From CAZRIP01 sp964600165 (GTDB lineage: Bacteria; Elusimicrobiota; Elusimicrobia; UBA1565; UBA9628): DNA of 43,221 bases. The notes below the pieces were generated by a model. That model worked only from the letters and a program-made list of their open reading frames with translations, made no database searches and was not told the origin of the DNA. Made by a program: the position numbers and the translations under genes. The DNA is taken from positions 1 to 43,221 of the forward strand of contig CAZRIP010000015.1 in assembly GCA_964600165.1 (NCBI GenBank), written 5' to 3'. Every line of letters starts with the position of its first letter. The first letter of the stretch is position 1. This document shows, one piece after another, positions 28,357-36,199 of the stretch.

Positions 28357-29031
28357 TCACCGTTCGAGCTTGAACTGGATCGCCTGCCGCATTTTTACCG
28401 CGACGGGCCTGCTGCCGACGTACGCGGGCGTGAAGCGCAAGAGCTTGACGACGCGGATCGCGGCTTGCTCGAAGTCCGGATCGCCCGACTGGACGATCTC
28501 GGCTCCCGTCACGCTTCCCTCTTCGTCGATGTGGATGTCGAGCACGACGACGGCCTCGCGCCCGTCCTCGCGCGCTTTCTCGGGATAGAACCGCTTCTGG
28601 ATCGCCGCGAGGTCGCTCAAGTTCTTGAGCTGCGGCAGCCGCGCGAGCTGCCCCTCGCCGCCTTCGCCGGTGCCGATGCCGATCTCTCCCGATCCCGCGG
28701 GCGGCTGAGGAGGAGGCGGTTCCGGCGGCGTCGGCGCGGCGGACTTGGTCGGGACCGGCGCGGGCGCGACCGTCTCATTTTTCTTCGGCGCGACCCAGGC
28801 CTTCGGCTGAACCGCCGGCTTGGGCGCGGGCGGCGCGGGCGCTCGCATGGGCGGAGCCAGCGTGCTGCTCATGCGGCCCATGTTCGTGATATCGATCTCG
28901 ATCGTCTTTTTGACGGGAAGACGCTTCGTGATCTCGCCCGCGTGGAAGATCGCGAAATGCAGCAGCACCGAGGCCGCCACGGCCTCGCGGAACAAGTTAT
29001 CGTCGCTCTTCAACGTCCCCCAGAGGCTCAT
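28357..29031 (-). CDS. tonB: TonB energy-transducing protein
   Basis: A 224-residue protein with the TonB layout. An N-terminal membrane segment (REAVAASVLLHFAIFHAG, containing the conserved SxxxH-type arrangement SVLLH that contacts ExbB-ExbD) is followed by a Pro/Ala/Lys-rich periplasm-spanning spacer (about residues 55-110). The C-terminal TonB fold (about 135-224) includes YPEKAREDGREAVVVLDIHI, a variant of YP..A...G..G.V.V.., and ends FTPAYVGSRPVAVKMRQAIQFK. It carries proton-motive energy from ExbB-ExbD to outer-membrane receptors, most likely the one encoded just upstream. The ATG at 29031 overlaps the exbD stop (ATGA). Confidence 0.93.
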   Translation of the reverse strand: MSLWGTLKSDDNLFREAVAASVLLHFAIFHAGEITKRLPVKKTIEIDITNMGRMSSTLAPPMRAPAPPAPKPAVQPKAWVAPKKNETVAPAPVPTKSAAPTPPEPPPPQPPAGSGEIGIGTGEGGEGQLARLPQLKNLSDLAAIQKRFYPEKAREDGREAVVVLDIHIDEEGSVTGAEIVQSGDPDFEQAAIRVVKLLRFTPAYVGSRPVAVKMRQAIQFKLER

Positions 29032-29438
29032 TTGGCTTTCGGATGAACCTCCGTGGCGATGTGCGTGATCCCCGCGCCGCGCACGGCGTCGAGGATCGCG
29101 GCGACGTCGCCCCATGATACGCGCTCGTCGGCCATGATCGTCACGCGCAAGCCCGGATCCAGCCGCGCCATCTGTCCGAGGTTGACGGCCAAGTCCTGCG
29201 TCGTCGTGCGCTCGTTGTTCAAGTACAGCGACTTGTCGGCGGCGAGGATCACCTGGATCGTCTGCGTCGGCGTCGATTCGGCATTCGCGACCTTCGGCAG
29301 AACCAAGTTCATCGAGCGATGCGCGATCAGATGCGCCGTCGCCATGAAGATGATGAGCAGCACGAGCGTGATGTCGACGAGCGGCGTGACGTTGATGCCG
29401 CTGATCGCTTCTTCGTCTTCGGCAAGCGTTCCGGCCAT
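29028..29438 (-). CDS. exbD: ExbD/TolR-type proton channel subunit
   Basis: A 136-residue inner-membrane protein. The signature INVTPLVDITLVLLIIFMAT (residues about 15-34) contains the membrane aspartate (VD) essential for proton use in the ExbD/TolR family. A periplasmic domain follows with the typical DLAVNLGQMARLDPGLRVTI and ending GAGITHIATEV. Next to tonB and the receptor gene, ExbD is more likely than TolR. It is separated from exbB by 1 nt and overlaps tonB by 4 nt. Confidence 0.93.
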   Translation of the reverse strand: MAGTLAEDEEAISGINVTPLVDITLVLLIIFMATAHLIAHRSMNLVLPKVANAESTPTQTIQVILAADKSLYLNNERTTTQDLAVNLGQMARLDPGLRVTIMADERVSWGDVAAILDAVRGAGITHIATEVHPKAK

Positions 29439-29439
29439 C

Positions 29440-30081
29440 TCAATCCCCCGCCCGCCGGCCTTGCTTCGAGAGCAGCAGGACGGCGATGAGTTGATGTCCG
29501 AAACGGTCTGCGTCGACCAAGATGTCCTTGATCCGCTTCTTGATGTAGTTGAACGCGGCCACGCACGGCAGCGCGACGAGGATGCCGACGGCCGTCGCGA
29601 CCAGCGCCTCCGAGATGCCCTGCATGACGACCTCGGGGCCCTGCCCCGCGGAAGCCCCGAGGTCGTGGAATGCGCGGATCACGCCGAGCACGGTGCCGAG
29701 CAGCCCGACGAACGGCGCGTTGTTGCCGAGCGTGCCGAGGACGATCACGCGCTTTTCCAGCCCGCGCCGCTCGAGCGCCAGCCTCGATTCGAGGTGGCGC
29801 TCGAGCGACACGGTTCCGGAGTTCGAATGCTCGACGAGCTCGTTGGCGACTCGATAGAGGATCGAGTCCTTCTTGAGGCCCTTGAGCAGCTCGCCCGTCC
29901 CGACGCCGAGGCGCTCCGTGACGGCCATGAGCGCCGATTCCTGGTAGGCGAATACGCGATTTACGACGACCAGGCGCTCGATGATCACCGCGACGGCGAC
30001 GATCGAGAACGCGATCAGAAGGTAGATGACCCACCCTCCGCCGGACATCGTCAAGAACCCCAAGAAGCCGAACTGCCCCAT
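29440..30081 (-). CDS. exbB: ExbB/TolQ-type proton channel subunit
   Basis: A 213-residue inner-membrane protein of the MotA/TolQ/ExbB family, with a first helix at about residues 15-38 (GGWVIYLLIAFSIVAVAVII), a cytoplasmic stretch, and two further helices around 115-140 and 155-185. The conserved GLLGTVLGVIRAFHDLG near residue 125 and EALVATAVGILVALPCVAAF near 158 line the pore. A perfect AAAGGAGG lies just before the ATG, 22 nt after the receptor stop, so it is well translated from the same transcript. It works with ExbD and TonB encoded next. Confidence 0.94.
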   Translation of the reverse strand: MGQFGFLGFLTMSGGGWVIYLLIAFSIVAVAVIIERLVVVNRVFAYQESALMAVTERLGVGTGELLKGLKKDSILYRVANELVEHSNSGTVSLERHLESRLALERRGLEKRVIVLGTLGNNAPFVGLLGTVLGVIRAFHDLGASAGQGPEVVMQGISEALVATAVGILVALPCVAAFNYIKKRIKDILVDADRFGHQLIAVLLLSKQGRRAGD

Positions 30082-30103
30082 AGATCCTCCTTTTGTATCC
30101 CGC

Positions 30104-32425
30104 TTAGCCGCCGAACGGCACGGCGACCTTGAAGTAGACGTTCCTGCCCGGATTCTGCAGGTTCGCGTTCTTGGTGATGCTGTTGTAGTCGATGTAGCTC
30201 TTGTCGAGCAGGTTGTTGACCCCGGCGTCCACGCTGACCCGATTGCTCATCACCACGAACTCCGTCCCGACGCGCGCCGACAGCAGCGCGTAGCCGGGAG
30301 TCTGAAGCTCGTTGGGAGAGGCGCGACGCTGCGCGTTGGTGATCTTCTCTTCCAGGCCGAAGTACGGGTTAGACAGCGAGCCCAGGCGCTTCCGATGGAT
30401 CTCGGCGCCGGCGCGTATGTTGTCCGCCGGGACGTGCGGGATCCAGATGTTCGGCAGCGTCGGGTCGCCGCTGTCGTTGTACCCGCGAACCAAGCCGCCG
30501 CCGCTCGTCAGCGTCAGCCAATCCGTCGCCGCCGCCGAGATCGTGTAGTCGACGCCCTGGATCGTGGCGTTGGCCTGGGTCTCGTTGACGACCGGAATAC
30601 ACGTACCGGTATCGTCCGGCGCTTGGCCCGTCGGACAGCCGCCGAGGCCCGCGGCCCCGCTGAACGTGCCGTAGATGTAGTTGTGGATGTAGTTGCGGAA
30701 GACTCCGATCTCGCCTTTCAAGCGCTCGGACGCCCAGCGGATCGAGGCGTCGGTGTCGAGCGAGTTCTCGGGCTTCAAGTTCGGGTTGCCGATCTGAAAG
30801 ACCCCGGCTCCTTCATGCACTCCGTCGGCGAACAGCTCGAACGGAACGGGGTTGCGGTAGCCCCTGCCGACGTTGAAGGCGAAGGCCAGCGGCTCGGTGA
30901 CGTGATACACCGCTCCCGCGGCCCCGGAAACCGCGCTGTAGTTTAGGTTCTGCGCCGCGACCGGCGCCGCCGGCACGGCCTGCCCCGCGCCGACGAGCGG
31001 GTCGCCGCCGACGCTGTAATGGTCCTGGTCGCCGCGCACGCCGAAGTTGAACGTGAACTTCCCCAGCGGGACCTCCTCGTAGAGATATTCTCCCGTGCCG
31101 TTCTCGTTGTAGCCCGGCGTCAGGTGCGTGTCGGGAGTCAGCTGCTGCTCGACGCGGCGCACGCCGGAGAATCCCAGCGTGCCCTGGAAGGGGCCCATCG
31201 GATTGAGATGCGCCTTGACGTCCGCCGTATACGAGGTCTCGATCCAATGCGCGCCGACGTCGTTGATATTGCCGTTGGGGACGCCGTTCGCGGAAGCCGT
31301 GCCGTTGTACTCGACGCGGTTGGAGCGGTCGTAGCCCCCGATGAGCTCCAGGCGAGCCAACCCCGTCAAGATGTCGCCCTTGAGCTTGGCGTGGTCGTGG
31401 TAGAGCGTCTGGTACTCCGTGTCGGTCTGCAGCGCGGGGAAGACGTTGCCGTTCTGCAATTCGACGTACTTGTAGAAGTGGCCGTACTCGGCGGTCAGGC
31501 TGCCCCAATCCTTGCGAACGCCGATCGCGCCGTTGCCGTTGGTCTCGTGCTCGCCGGTGTTGGGGATGAAGCCTTGGTTGCCCGCGCTGTAGTTGCCCGC
31601 CTGCTGCTGGCTGACGTTCGTGCGCCAGCCCCAATCGCCCCGCGCTCCTTGAAGCATGGCGCCCTGAGCCAGGGACCTGTTGACGGAGTTGGTCTCCATG
31701 TTGATCTTGCCGGACAGCGCGCCGTCGCCCAGCTTGGCGCTGGGAAGCTCCGCGTGGTTGACGGAGATGACGCCTCCCAAGGCGTCGGAGCCGTACATCA
31801 AGCTGCTGGCCCCGCGCAGGACCTCGATACGATCGGCTCCCATCGAGGCGATCTCGGGTGCGTGCTCGTTGCCCCACTGGATGAACTCCGCGCGCACGCC
31901 GTCCTCGGCGATGACGAGGTCCTGGGAGCTCAAGCCCCTGATGATCGGCTTGACGACGGTCGGGCCCTCCTCGATCGCGGCGACGCCCGGCTCGTTCTGG
32001 ATCGCCGCCATCACGGACTGGCCGCTCTTCTTCTCGAGCTCGCGGCCCTCGACGACCGACACCGAGGCCGGCGTCGTCAAGGTCGATTGCGGAGTCGGCG
32101 CCGCGCTGATCGTGATCGGCACGAGCGCGGTCGGCGAGCCCGTGACGGCGACGTCGACGGCGGCGTCGCCCTGGGTCAAGTCGGCTTGCCGGGTCGCTTT
32201 CGGATAGTCGACCGGCCTGTATTCGACGGCGTAGCGCCCGTTGGGGACGTTCTCGATCTTGTACGCGCCCGACTCGTCCGTCTTCGCTCCTTGCTGGAGC
32301 GCGGGGATCGCGACTTGGACGTCGGCGAGCGGCTTTCCGGACGGATCGGTCACTCGACCGGACAACGTGGCGGCGTCGGCGAACGACGACAAGAACAACG
32401 AGACGGCGAAAATGAGCTTTTTCAT
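30104..32425 (-). CDS. TonB-dependent outer-membrane receptor with N-terminal CarboxypepD_reg-like domain
   Basis: A 773-residue outer-membrane protein. A signal peptide (MKKLIFAVSLFLSSFADA) is followed by a carboxypeptidase-regulatory-like beta-sandwich (about 20-100, LSGRVTDPSGKPLADVQVAI), a plug domain (about 105-230, with VVKPIIRGLSSQDLVIAEDG and IEVLRGASSLMYGSDALGG) and a 22-strand-type barrel to the end. A disulfide is possible in the extracellular loop GGCPTGQAPDDTGTCIPV. The architecture resembles ZnuD-type zinc receptors, and the divergent arm encodes a Znu-like importer, so zinc is the best guess; iron or cobalamin cannot be excluded. An AGGGAG lies before the ATG. exbB, exbD and tonB follow in the same operon, which supplies its energy system. 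Confidence 0.93.
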   Translation of the reverse strand: MKKLIFAVSLFLSSFADAATLSGRVTDPSGKPLADVQVAIPALQQGAKTDESGAYKIENVPNGRYAVEYRPVDYPKATRQADLTQGDAAVDVAVTGSPTALVPITISAAPTPQSTLTTPASVSVVEGRELEKKSGQSVMAAIQNEPGVAAIEEGPTVVKPIIRGLSSQDLVIAEDGVRAEFIQWGNEHAPEIASMGADRIEVLRGASSLMYGSDALGGVISVNHAELPSAKLGDGALSGKINMETNSVNRSLAQGAMLQGARGDWGWRTNVSQQQAGNYSAGNQGFIPNTGEHETNGNGAIGVRKDWGSLTAEYGHFYKYVELQNGNVFPALQTDTEYQTLYHDHAKLKGDILTGLARLELIGGYDRSNRVEYNGTASANGVPNGNINDVGAHWIETSYTADVKAHLNPMGPFQGTLGFSGVRRVEQQLTPDTHLTPGYNENGTGEYLYEEVPLGKFTFNFGVRGDQDHYSVGGDPLVGAGQAVPAAPVAAQNLNYSAVSGAAGAVYHVTEPLAFAFNVGRGYRNPVPFELFADGVHEGAGVFQIGNPNLKPENSLDTDASIRWASERLKGEIGVFRNYIHNYIYGTFSGAAGLGGCPTGQAPDDTGTCIPVVNETQANATIQGVDYTISAAATDWLTLTSGGGLVRGYNDSGDPTLPNIWIPHVPADNIRAGAEIHRKRLGSLSNPYFGLEEKITNAQRRASPNELQTPGYALLSARVGTEFVVMSNRVSVDAGVNNLLDKSYIDYNSITKNANLQNPGRNVYFKVAVPFGG

Positions 32426-32458
32426 CTGCGCTCCCTGCCGAGTCTCCGCGCGCGGCAG

Positions 32459-32477
32459 AGGGGCTCCGAAAGCCCCT
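32459..32477. other. Strong hairpin in the receptor leader
   Basis: AGGGGCT-CCGAA-AGCCCCT is a perfect 7-bp stem in the 180-bp gap between the small HxH/CxxC gene and the receptor gene, 34 bp before the receptor start. The gap is otherwise GC-rich with no coding frame I would support. I could not find the conserved blocks of a cobalamin riboswitch around it. It may reduce read-through or tune receptor translation. Confidence 0.35.
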
Positions 32478-32605
32478 GGGAGGTCAACGAAGCCCCCGTA
32501 CTGCGCGCGGAAAGACGGCGTGCGGCTTAGGTCCTGTTAGCTGGCGCGACGGCGCGAAGCGCGAGTCGAGCGAGCGGCGGCGATGGAACGTCTAGGGGAG
32601 GGCGA

Positions 32606-32908
32606 CTAGCAGGCAGGCGGAGCGCGAGCGGAGCCGACGACGCGATCGTGGCTCGTCGCGAAGCTTTCCGCGACGGCTTGGAGCGCCTGGACGGAGACGG
32701 GCTGCCCATGGATCGCGGGTACTGATGCGGCCGAGGAGCGCGACTGAGATACGAGCTCGCAGGTGCGGCAGGCGCCGAGATCGGCGATCGAGCGTTTGAT
32801 CTCAGGCCGGCCGGCGCGCGTCAAGTTCGCCGCGTGATAATGGAAGGCGAGGACGCCTTGACCGGCGGCGAAGAGGGCGAGCAGCAAAACGCGAGCGAGT
32901 CGTCTCAC
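32606..32908 (-). CDS. Small exported HxH/CxxC protein, paralogue of the divergent gene
   Basis: A 100-residue protein starting at GTG, with a signal peptide (MRRLARVLLLALFAAGQGVL) and then AFHYH, a possible metal-binding HxH at residues 23 and 25, and CRTC at 47-50 followed by ELVSQSRSS. The rest is low-complexity and polar. The divergent gene at 32976 has the same order: MRR start, AFHRH at 23-25, a CxxC (CPAC) and TSQARS. The two are therefore paralogues. Positioned at the head of a receptor-TonB operon, it could be a periplasmic metal-binding or metal-sensing factor. It has no ribosome-binding site and a strong promoter whose -10 ends 8 nt before the GTG. Confidence 0.75.
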   Translation of the reverse strand: MRRLARVLLLALFAAGQGVLAFHYHAANLTRAGRPEIKRSIADLGACRTCELVSQSRSSAASVPAIHGQPVSVQALQAVAESFATSHDRVVGSARAPPAC

Positions 32909-32916
32909 AGCGCGTC

Positions 32917-32945
32917 ATTATGGACGAATATGCGCGGCTCGTCAA
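32917..32945 (-). promoter_or_regulatory. Promoter of the receptor-TonB arm
   Basis: The minus strand reads TTGACG (32945-32940), a 17-nt spacer and CATAAT (32922-32917). The -10 ends 8 nt before the GTG at 32908. The heptamer CATTATG (+ strand) lies at 32916-32922 over this -10 and again at 32956-32962 in front of the divergent gene, exactly 40 bp apart, so one regulator could act on both arms. Confidence 0.65.
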
Positions 32946-32975
32946 GGGCCCGTCGCATTATGTAAGCTCTTGCCG

Positions 32976-33236
32976 ATGAGACGGATTCTCGCCGGTCTGC
33001 TCGCGGCCGTGTTCCTCGCCGTCAACGCGGCCAGCGCGTTCCACCGGCACCCGTGCGTCTCGCACGAGGATTCCTGCCCGGCCTGCGCCGTGACCTCTCA
33101 GGCTCGAAGCGCGCCGTCGGCCGCGCCCGCCGTCTCGACGCTTTCGACGTTCGTCGCCGTCGTCGTCCGCGCCGACCGCTCGGTCCAAGCCGAAACAGTC
33201 CTCGCCGTCCCCGCCAGGGCTCCTCCCCGCGCGTAG
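32976..33236 (+). CDS. Small exported HxH/CxxC protein, head of the porin-Znu arm
   Basis: An 86-residue protein with signal peptide MRRILAGLLAAVFLAVNAAS, then AFHRHPCVSHEDSCPACAVT, which packs three His and three Cys into about 16 residues, a plausible zinc site, and TSQARS. The tail is Ala/Val/Ser-rich. It is the divergent paralogue of the gene ending at 32606. I prefer the ATG at 32976 to a TTG two codons upstream; no Shine-Dalgarno sequence is visible before either. The function is not known; a periplasmic zinc chaperone or buffer is the inference from residues and neighbourhood. Confidence 0.75.
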   Translation: MRRILAGLLAAVFLAVNAASAFHRHPCVSHEDSCPACAVTSQARSAPSAAPAVSTLSTFVAVVVRADRSVQAETVLAVPARAPPRA

Positions 33237-33286
33237 TCTTTTCGGTTCGTTCGACTGCGCGTTTCAAAATGAAAGGAGGAGACTCG

Positions 33287-34519
33287 ATGAGATTTTTAGT
33301 TTTATTCTTGGCGTTAACGCTCGCCGCGACGGCCCGGGCTCAAGAGCCCGATCAAAAAACCTCGCTGCAGGACCAGATCAATCAGCTGCAGGACCGCCTC
33401 GACAAGATCGAGACCAAGCCCGCCAACGCCTCGATCAGCTCGTTTAACCCGGCGATGGGCATGGCGCTCGACACCGTGCTGCGCAGCGTGGGAGACAAAG
33501 CCACGTTCGACTTTCGCGCGGCCGAGCTGAACCTGGAGGCCAACGCCGATCCGTTCGTGAAGGTCTTCGCCATCATCACGGCCTCCAACGGCGGCGTCGA
33601 CGCCGAAGAGGCGGCCGCGCAGACGACGTCGCTTCCTTATAATCTTACCGTGCGCGGAGGGCGCCTCTTCACGCCGTTCGGGCGCTTCCCGATGTGGCAC
33701 GATCACGAGCTGCCGATGGTCTATCGGCCCAACTCGATCGGCACCTACGTCGGCAACGAGAGCCGCGGCGACGGCATGGACGTCAACTACCTGTTCCCGA
33801 CGCCCTTTTATATGGAAGGCTACGCGGGCATGTACAACAAGATCGGCGCCGACAACACGCGCGCCGACAACCAGACGGGCCGGCCGTTCGACCAGTTCAC
33901 GTATCTCGGCCGCCTGCACGCGTACACGGACCTCGGCGACTCGGGCGGGGCCGATCTCGGCTTGAGCGAAGCCTGGACGCCGAAGCTGCGCACGGTCTCC
34001 ACCGTCGACGGCACGGTCCAGCCGCTCAACAAGAGCGAGCGCTCGCTGGCCGGCGTCGACCTGACGCTGCGCTACCAGCCCGCCGTCGGCGGCCTCTACC
34101 ACGGCGTCCTCTGGACCACGGAAGTCCTCCAGAACAGCGAGGAGGTCTATACCCCCGCGCTGAGCGCCCCGGTCGCGCGCACGCACTCCTACGCGGGCTA
34201 CTCGAACGTCGAGACCAAGCTCGGGCGCGTCACGCGCCTGGGCGGCTTCGTCGACCTGACCGAGCTGCCCAACGACCGCAAGAAAGTCTCGAAGACGTTC
34301 GCGAGCTATCTCACCTTCGAGCTGACGGAGTTCAACCGCCTGCGCCTCGAGTACGCGCGCACGGTGAACAACTACCGCGACGCGGTGACGAGCCTTCCGG
34401 GCACGGACTTCGGCGGCAACGACCTGTTCGCGCTGCGCGCCGGCCACATGGTGGCGCTGCAGTGGACCTGCGTGATCGGCTATCACGTCCACGGCTTCCG
34501 CGGCCGCTGGGGCACTTGA
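33287..34519 (+). CDS. Porin-like outer-membrane protein with N-terminal coiled coil
   Basis: A 410-residue protein. A signal peptide (MRFLVLFLALTLAATARA) is followed by a short coiled coil (LQDQINQLQDRLDKIETKPA, residues about 25-44), a layout seen in trimeric porins whose coil reaches into the periplasm. The rest has the alternating aromatic/polar pattern of a beta barrel (FDFRAAELNLEANADPFVKV, GVDLTLRYQPAVGGLYHGVL) and ends in a final amphipathic strand (MVALQWTCVIGYHVHGF). The ATG at 33287 has a strong AAAGGAGGA about 7 nt upstream; the longer frame is a shadow of the preceding gene. Located directly before znuA, it may be a passive or specific metal-entry channel complementing the TonB receptor. 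Confidence 0.82.
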   Translation: MRFLVLFLALTLAATARAQEPDQKTSLQDQINQLQDRLDKIETKPANASISSFNPAMGMALDTVLRSVGDKATFDFRAAELNLEANADPFVKVFAIITASNGGVDAEEAAAQTTSLPYNLTVRGGRLFTPFGRFPMWHDHELPMVYRPNSIGTYVGNESRGDGMDVNYLFPTPFYMEGYAGMYNKIGADNTRADNQTGRPFDQFTYLGRLHAYTDLGDSGGADLGLSEAWTPKLRTVSTVDGTVQPLNKSERSLAGVDLTLRYQPAVGGLYHGVLWTTEVLQNSEEVYTPALSAPVARTHSYAGYSNVETKLGRVTRLGGFVDLTELPNDRKKVSKTFASYLTFELTEFNRLRLEYARTVNNYRDAVTSLPGTDFGGNDLFALRAGHMVALQWTCVIGYHVHGFRGRWGT

Positions 34520-34538
34520 TCTCTTCATGGAGCGAAAA

Positions 34539-35462
34539 ATGAAAAACATCCTGCTCGTCCTGGCATTCTTGTCGTTGGCGATCCCGGCCCGCGCGGCGAA
34601 GCTCAAGGTCCTCGCCACCATCCCCGAGCTCGGCGACATGACCCGCGACATCGGCGGGGACCTCGTCGACGTGCAAGGCACGCTCGCGCGCGGCACCGAG
34701 GACATTCACCAAGTCGTCATGCGTCCGAGCTTCGTCACGAAGCTCAACCGCGCCGACGCCGTGGTCTATCTCGGCCTGACCGTCGAGCATTCGTTCCTTC
34801 CCGGCCTGCTCGACGCGGCGGTCAACCCCAAGATGCGCACCGACCCGGTCCGCGAGTGCGTCGGGGACGGCTGCATCGACTGCTCGGTCGACGTGCCGAT
34901 CCTCGAGAAGCCGGCGACGCTGAGCCGCTCCGAGGGCGAGTTGCATCCCTACGGCAACCCGCACTACAACCTCGGGCCGCAGAACGGCCCGCGGATCGCG
35001 CGCAACATCGAGGCGGGCCTGGAGCGCGTCGATCCCGCTCACGCGGCCGACTACCAGAAGAACCTCAAGGCCTACCTCGCCGTCATCGAGCCCAAGATCG
35101 CCGAATGGCGCAAGATGGTCGCGCCGCTCAAGGGGATGAAGGCGATCTCTCATCACAAGGACGTCGCTTATCTGGAGGCTTTCACCGGCCTCGACTTCAT
35201 CGACACCGTCGAGCTCAAGCCCGGCGTGCCGGCGACGCCGACGCATCTCGCCAAGCTCGTCCAGGAGATGAAGGACCAGAACGTCAAGATCATCGTCCGC
35301 GAGCAGCATTTCGAGGGCAACACCGCAGAGTGGCTGGCCGACCAAACCGGCGCCAAGATCGCCGTCATCGGCGTGATGGCGAACTCGATGCCCGACACCG
35401 ACACTTGGGTCAAGCTCCAAGAGAAGAACCTCAAGGACATCCTGGCCGCGGCCGGGAAATAG
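34539..35462 (+). CDS. znuA: Metal-binding periplasmic protein of a ZnuA/A-1 type ABC importer
   Basis: A 307-residue solute-binding protein of cluster A-I, which carries Zn2+ or Mn2+. The signal peptide is MKNILLVLAFLSLAIPARA. Metal-ligand candidates sit at the expected places: EDIHQVVMRP (near residue 60), LHPYGNPHYNLGP (near 138), ISHHKDVAYL (near 203) and a late acidic region (NSMPDTDTW). It lacks the His-rich loop of classic ZnuA but has an unusual three-cysteine insert, CVGDGCIDC (C107, C112, C115), that could bind metal or form a disulfide. I chose the ATG at 34539 because a GGAG precedes it; an ATG four codons earlier contains that same GGAG. znuC follows after 13 nt. Confidence 0.9.
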   Translation: MKNILLVLAFLSLAIPARAAKLKVLATIPELGDMTRDIGGDLVDVQGTLARGTEDIHQVVMRPSFVTKLNRADAVVYLGLTVEHSFLPGLLDAAVNPKMRTDPVRECVGDGCIDCSVDVPILEKPATLSRSEGELHPYGNPHYNLGPQNGPRIARNIEAGLERVDPAHAADYQKNLKAYLAVIEPKIAEWRKMVAPLKGMKAISHHKDVAYLEAFTGLDFIDTVELKPGVPATPTHLAKLVQEMKDQNVKIIVREQHFEGNTAEWLADQTGAKIAVIGVMANSMPDTDTWVKLQEKNLKDILAAAGK

Positions 35463-35475
35463 TAAAGTAGCGCAG

Positions 35476-36198
35476 ATGACCCAGAAAAAGCCGATGATCG
35501 CCTTTCGCAACGCGGTCATCGGTTACGGCAAGACGGCGATCCTGCGCGACGTCAACCTCGAGGTCCATCACGGCGACTTCTGGGGCATCCTCGGCTTCAA
35601 CGGCTCGGGCAAGACGACGATGCTGCGCACGCTGCTGGGCCTCATCCCGCCGATCAAGGGCCGCTTCGACGCCTCGGGCACGCGCTTCGGCTGGCCGCGC
35701 TACGGCTACGTGCCGCAGAAAGAGAAGCTCGACGCGATCTACCCGCTGACCGCGCACGCGGTGGCCCAGATGGGCACTTACCGGCGCGTGGCGCTGCTCA
35801 AGCGCTTCCGCCGCGCCAGCGACGAGGCTCTCGTGCGCCGGTGCCTCAAGGAGGCCGGAGCCCTCGAGCTCGCCCACAAGCGCTACAGCGAGCTCTCGGG
35901 CGGGCAGCGCCAGCGCGTGCTGATCGCGCGCGCGCTGGCGACCGAGCCCGAGCTCCTCGTCCTCGACGAGCCTCTGGCCGGCATCGACATCTCCACCCAG
36001 CACGCGCTGCTCGAGCTTTTAAAGAAGCTCAAGGAGGAGCACGGCCTGACGATCCTCATGGTCAGCCACCGCGTCTCGGCCGAGAAAGGCCTCTTCAGCC
36101 ACATCGCCTGGGTCGACCAGGGGCGCGTCGAGGCGGGCACGGCGGAGAAGATGCTCGCCCACGGCGTCGTCGGCCAGGTCTTCAAGGCGGAGATCTGA
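35476..36198 (+). CDS. znuC: ATP-binding subunit of the zinc/manganese ABC importer
   Basis: A 240-residue ABC ATPase. Walker A is GFNGSGKTT (near residue 40), the Q-loop is in YGYVPQKE, the signature is LSGGQRQRVLIARALA (near 140), Walker B is LLVLDEPLAGID and the H-loop is in VSHRVSAEK. It powers the permease encoded next. The family assignment to metal importers rests on its position between a cluster A-I binding protein and a matching permease. The start codon lies 13 nt after the znuA stop; the stop is 1 nt from znuB. Confidence 0.93.
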   Translation: MTQKKPMIAFRNAVIGYGKTAILRDVNLEVHHGDFWGILGFNGSGKTTMLRTLLGLIPPIKGRFDASGTRFGWPRYGYVPQKEKLDAIYPLTAHAVAQMGTYRRVALLKRFRRASDEALVRRCLKEAGALELAHKRYSELSGGQRQRVLIARALATEPELLVLDEPLAGIDISTQHALLELLKKLKEEHGLTILMVSHRVSAEKGLFSHIAWVDQGRVEAGTAEKMLAHGVVGQVFKAEI

Positions 36199-36199
36199 G

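Noticed and set aside
32426..32605. Cobalamin riboswitch in front of the TonB-dependent receptor
   Set aside because: A 7-bp hairpin exists, but I could not find the B12 box or the other conserved blocks.
34332..35519. Minus-strand frame opposite znuA and part of znuC
   Set aside because: It is antisense to well-supported metal importer genes and has no motif of its own.
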